Assembly (NCBI GenBank): GCA_023134955.1
Contig: JAGLUC010000336.1
Span: 1-16,746 of the forward strand
Reading direction: 5' to 3'
Source: Methylococcales bacterium
GTDB taxonomy: Bacteria; Pseudomonadota; Gammaproteobacteria; Methylococcales; Methylomonadaceae
Length of the DNA stretch: 16,746 nt
Position numbers and translations under genes: made by a program. Under the pieces are notes generated by a model. That model saw nothing but the letters and a program-made list of their open reading frames with translations, was not told where the DNA came from and made no database searches. This document shows positions 14,318-16,746 of the stretch, one piece after another. How positions within the stretch are numbered: position 1 is the first letter of the stretch; each line of letters opens with the position of its first letter.

Positions 14318-16102
14318 TTATCCTATAAAGATTTTGTGTTTCTTTTCTCTATTTGTATGCGTTAATTCATAGAGAAAATATAAACTATGAGTTAAGACTA
14401 ATATTTGCTCAAATTCTTTGGCATTAAATAGATACTTCTTGATTAACTGCCCGATATTAAACACGTAAATATGCGACAAACTTGAAATTGGATCATCAAT
14501 TACAACTACTTTTTTCTTAGGAGATGATGAAGCTGAACGTTGACCTTTACATAATTCTAAAAAATACAAAAAACTAATTACAGTTTTTTCTCCTTCACTC
14601 AATGAATGAAATGCATCCTTTTCAGCATCAGTTCTAGATATTCTATATAGATTTTCACTGTATTTTACCACCGAGAATCCTGCAATTCCGATCTCTGATA
14701 AGCCGTTGTTTATGTTTGTAATAGCTTCTTCGATATTAACTGTACCTTTTCTCAACTCTACAACTTTTTCTTTTACAGTTAATGTGTTTTTTCTATTGAG
14801 TTCGTGCTTGCTATTGATGCTCGTAATTTCAGAGTTCAAAGTTAATTCTGTATCAGTGTAAGAAGAAAGTGTTTGGTCATAATCCCAACGCATCAAATCC
14901 CAAAATCTTCCATTTATATTTGCAAGTGAAGCCGCTTTATTAGCAAGCTTTTTATTGTGGCTATCAACAAGGATATTTATTTCATCAATTATCCCATTAA
15001 GGGAGGAAACAGCTTCACGACTAGATCTTAGAGTTACAGATCTACTCGGGCCTTTAATCTTGTCATCAATTAAAAGTCTATTTTCTCGATATATTGATTT
15101 GATATCGCTACATGCAGACTTCCATTTTTGAGATAGAACAGTATCTACGACAGCAAGACTACTTATCTCTCCAAAATTTATTTCTGTATCTAAGCTAATA
15201 TATCTATCTTTAAGTCCTTCTAAAAGTGATATATCAGTATCATACGAATCATTAAAAACCTTTATAATTGAATCCAATAAGCTTTCAGTAATCGTATCTT
15301 CTTGACAAAAAGGACAAGGGGCGTTTGATTTTTCTATTTTATCTGGCACATAATTTAAACCTGTTTTCACCCAATCAGAATTTTCCAGATTGTTAATAAA
15401 TTCAGCGACCGTTCCTTCCTGACTTCCTACTATTATTTTTTTAAAAAGGTCATCATCCTCAACTTTGATTCCAGAAAATTCAAATATTCCAATTCTATCT
15501 ATTTTATGAGCTTTATCCCCTCGAATTAAATCTGATTCCTTCTTCATGCCATTAATTGTATATGTAGGTTTCTCTGAAGGTCGGTTTAGAGATTTCAAAT
15601 GATTAAATAATTTTTCAGTTCTTTTCAGCCCATCAAGACAATATTCAAGAACTCGGTCGCCACCAGTGTACTTGGTTTTAATTTCCCATATTTTATCTGT
15701 AGCTTTCGTTTTAGCAGTTTCCAATTGTTTTTCAAATTCGGCTAATTTTTCACTAATTTTCGTTTTTTCATCTTCTAAAGTTTTAAGATTATTTTCTTCT
15801 TGATCAATTTTGACCAAAACTTCCTTATTTGCTTTAGATAATGTAAAAATCCCTTTCAAACTATCTTCTTCATAAAAGTAGTCTGACAAGAATTTTTGGT
15901 TATATACTAAAAATTCGCTCTCTGAATCTTCCGTGATTTTGCATTCGGAAAACTCAGAATCTTTTGGGTTATAGAATAAATTTGAGAATGTGCTTTTTCC
16001 CGAGCCATTTAATCCATAAATCAAGGATACTTTGATATCAGGAATAATTTTAGATGGGGTTTTATAACTAGTTACTTTATCAATATGTATTTCATTAATC
16101 AT
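14318..16102 (-). CDS. RloC/PrrC-like ABC ATPase (AAA_13), ATPase part of a frameshifted gene
   Basis: 594 residues of an AAA_13-type ATPase. The Walker A is GLNGSGKST at 30-38. A charged coiled coil (about 93-140) follows, and a single CPFC at 263-266 resembles the zinc hook of RloC. The ABC signature is LSEGEKT at 501-507, the Walker B is VVVIDDPISSL from 532, and the H-loop is LTHSLYF with H572. The ORF then stops at HKIFIG, just where family members go on into the C-terminal domain encoded at 13947-14285. Restoring one base near 14330 gives a continuous protein of about 718 residues. RloC and PrrC are anticodon nucleases whose ATPase holds the RNase in check until DNA damage or phage attack. 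The start is ATG 16102 with a weak GGGA upstream. No restriction-modification genes are in view. Confidence 0.8.
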   Translation of the reverse strand: MINEIHIDKVTSYKTPSKIIPDIKVSLIYGLNGSGKSTFSNLFYNPKDSEFSECKITEDSESEFLVYNQKFLSDYFYEEDSLKGIFTLSKANKEVLVKIDQEENNLKTLEDEKTKISEKLAEFEKQLETAKTKATDKIWEIKTKYTGGDRVLEYCLDGLKRTEKLFNHLKSLNRPSEKPTYTINGMKKESDLIRGDKAHKIDRIGIFEFSGIKVEDDDLFKKIIVGSQEGTVAEFINNLENSDWVKTGLNYVPDKIEKSNAPCPFCQEDTITESLLDSIIKVFNDSYDTDISLLEGLKDRYISLDTEINFGEISSLAVVDTVLSQKWKSACSDIKSIYRENRLLIDDKIKGPSRSVTLRSSREAVSSLNGIIDEINILVDSHNKKLANKAASLANINGRFWDLMRWDYDQTLSSYTDTELTLNSEITSINSKHELNRKNTLTVKEKVVELRKGTVNIEEAITNINNGLSEIGIAGFSVVKYSENLYRISRTDAEKDAFHSLSEGEKTVISFLYFLELCKGQRSASSSPKKKVVVIDDPISSLSHIYVFNIGQLIKKYLFNAKEFEQILVLTHSLYFLYELTHTNREKKHKIFIG

Positions 16103-16144
16103 AAAATTCCCAATATTTATTTAAGCACATAACTACTTAGTAGG

Positions 16145-16176
16145 TCCGATTAGCGTAGCGTAATCGGACGCATGTT
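16145..16176. repeat. REP palindrome, left end of RAYT copy 2
   Basis: The 32-base REP terminus seen at 13283, repeated here in the same orientation. The palindrome itself is 16145-16168. It lies 43 bp upstream of the RloC-like start. Confidence 0.9.
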
Positions 16177-16705
16177 ATTCATCACCATCAATCGAGTTAT
16201 TTATATCACCACACCAATTTGGCAAATAAATTCCACGGGCAACATATTGATGAAAAGTTGAATAAGGCCAATCTCCAGCTCGTTTTACATATCCATGCGT
16301 CAATGGATTTACATGAACATAATCCACATGACGTTGATAGTCCAAATCTTCACGAATAACATGTTCCCAAAAATGTCGTTGCCATATTCCTCTTTCTCCT
16401 GCTGCTTTTCTTACCTTGGTACGTCTTTCCGTTTTAGGCAAGGCACGTGAGAATCCACTTTTTATCAAACGCCAACGCAGACTAAAATTGCTATCTTCGG
16501 GCGGTAATGTCCACACACAATGTAAATGGTCTGGTAATACAACCTAGGCATTGATATGAAAAGGATGACGTTTACGTACTTGCCGTACCTTTTCGCGAAG
16601 AAGTTTTATCTCTCGAATCAACAGATTATTATCATGCCGTTGGAGAAGATTAACCGTAAAAAAATACGTGCCTTCAGGAATAAACGCTCTTCGATAGTTG
16701 GGCGT
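16175..16705 (-). pseudogene. REP-associated tyrosine transposase (RAYT), copy 2, nonsense-mutated
   Basis: Direct, nearly identical copy of the transposase at 13313, one base longer because it lacks that copy's deletion. It retains the metal-binding PDHLHCVWTLP region and all the C-terminal motifs. Two different lesions are present: the Trp codon before VVLPDH is TAG (16546-16544), and the start codon of copy 1 reads ACG at 16705-16703. The downstream half stays open from about 16543 to 16175. The right REP terminus lies just past the window end, which stops at the base corresponding to about 13881 of copy 1. Confidence 0.92.
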
Positions 16706-16746
16706 AATCTTTACCGTTTTAAAAAGTGCAATGGTATCACGATAAA

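Noticed and set aside
14318..14345. Programmed -1 frameshift joining the two halves of the RloC-like gene
   Set aside because: The shift region has no standard X-XXY-YYZ slippery heptamer and no obvious downstream structure, so a mutation is simpler; kept only as an alternative in the finding.
1..16746. CRISPR array or tRNA/rRNA genes
   Set aside because: No regularly spaced direct repeats with spacers are seen, and no cloverleaf-like or rRNA-like sequence was noticed; the repeats present are all inverted or transposon-related.

Overview
The window looks like a piece of a moderately AT-rich proteobacterial chromosome. It is probably from a gammaproteobacterium of methanotroph or other environmental type, but that placement is inferred only from gene content and I hold it loosely. 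It joins a conserved energy-metabolism operon to a stretch rich in decayed genes, palindromic mobile elements and candidate anti-phage genes.

Left part (1-7458). A 5'-truncated protein-L-isoaspartate methyltransferase (pcm) is followed by a badly decayed S-adenosylhomocysteine hydrolase relic. Next comes a complete nine-gene N-ATPase operon in the order atpD-C-Q-R-B-E-F-A-G. This is the separate, laterally transferred, delta-less form of F-type ATPase. Its hallmarks are all visible: beta and epsilon first, the small membrane proteins AtpQ and AtpR, a long b subunit with a C-terminal extension where delta would be, and a c subunit with a Na+-type or two-carboxylate ion site. Most junctions overlap or nearly touch. 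The exception is atpA-atpG, which is split by a palindrome of about 160 bp that reaches into the end of atpA.

Middle (7459-11219). A 120-bp MITE-like palindrome sits in the gap before a HAD-IIA phosphatase. Then come a host-attachment-family protein with a clear terminator, a rearrangement junction where a DUF2934-like remnant and an ornithine carbamoyltransferase have both lost their 5' ends, and an intact carbamate kinase. The last two are the remains of a catabolic arginine/citrulline module. A 338-bp gap with three hairpins separates these + strand genes from the - strand block.

Right part (11220-16746), all on the - strand. An AAA/ABC-type ATPase and a small TOPRIM-type protein are directly abutted, like split OLD, PARIS or AbiL defence pairs. 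Next is a RloC/PrrC-like anticodon-nuclease gene whose ATPase and nuclease parts are separated by a frameshift. This gene is tightly bracketed by two directly oriented copies of a REP-associated tyrosine transposase (RAYT) module with 32-bp terminal REP repeats. The two RAYT copies are inactivated by entirely different mutations. This end reads as a small, actively eroding defence island.
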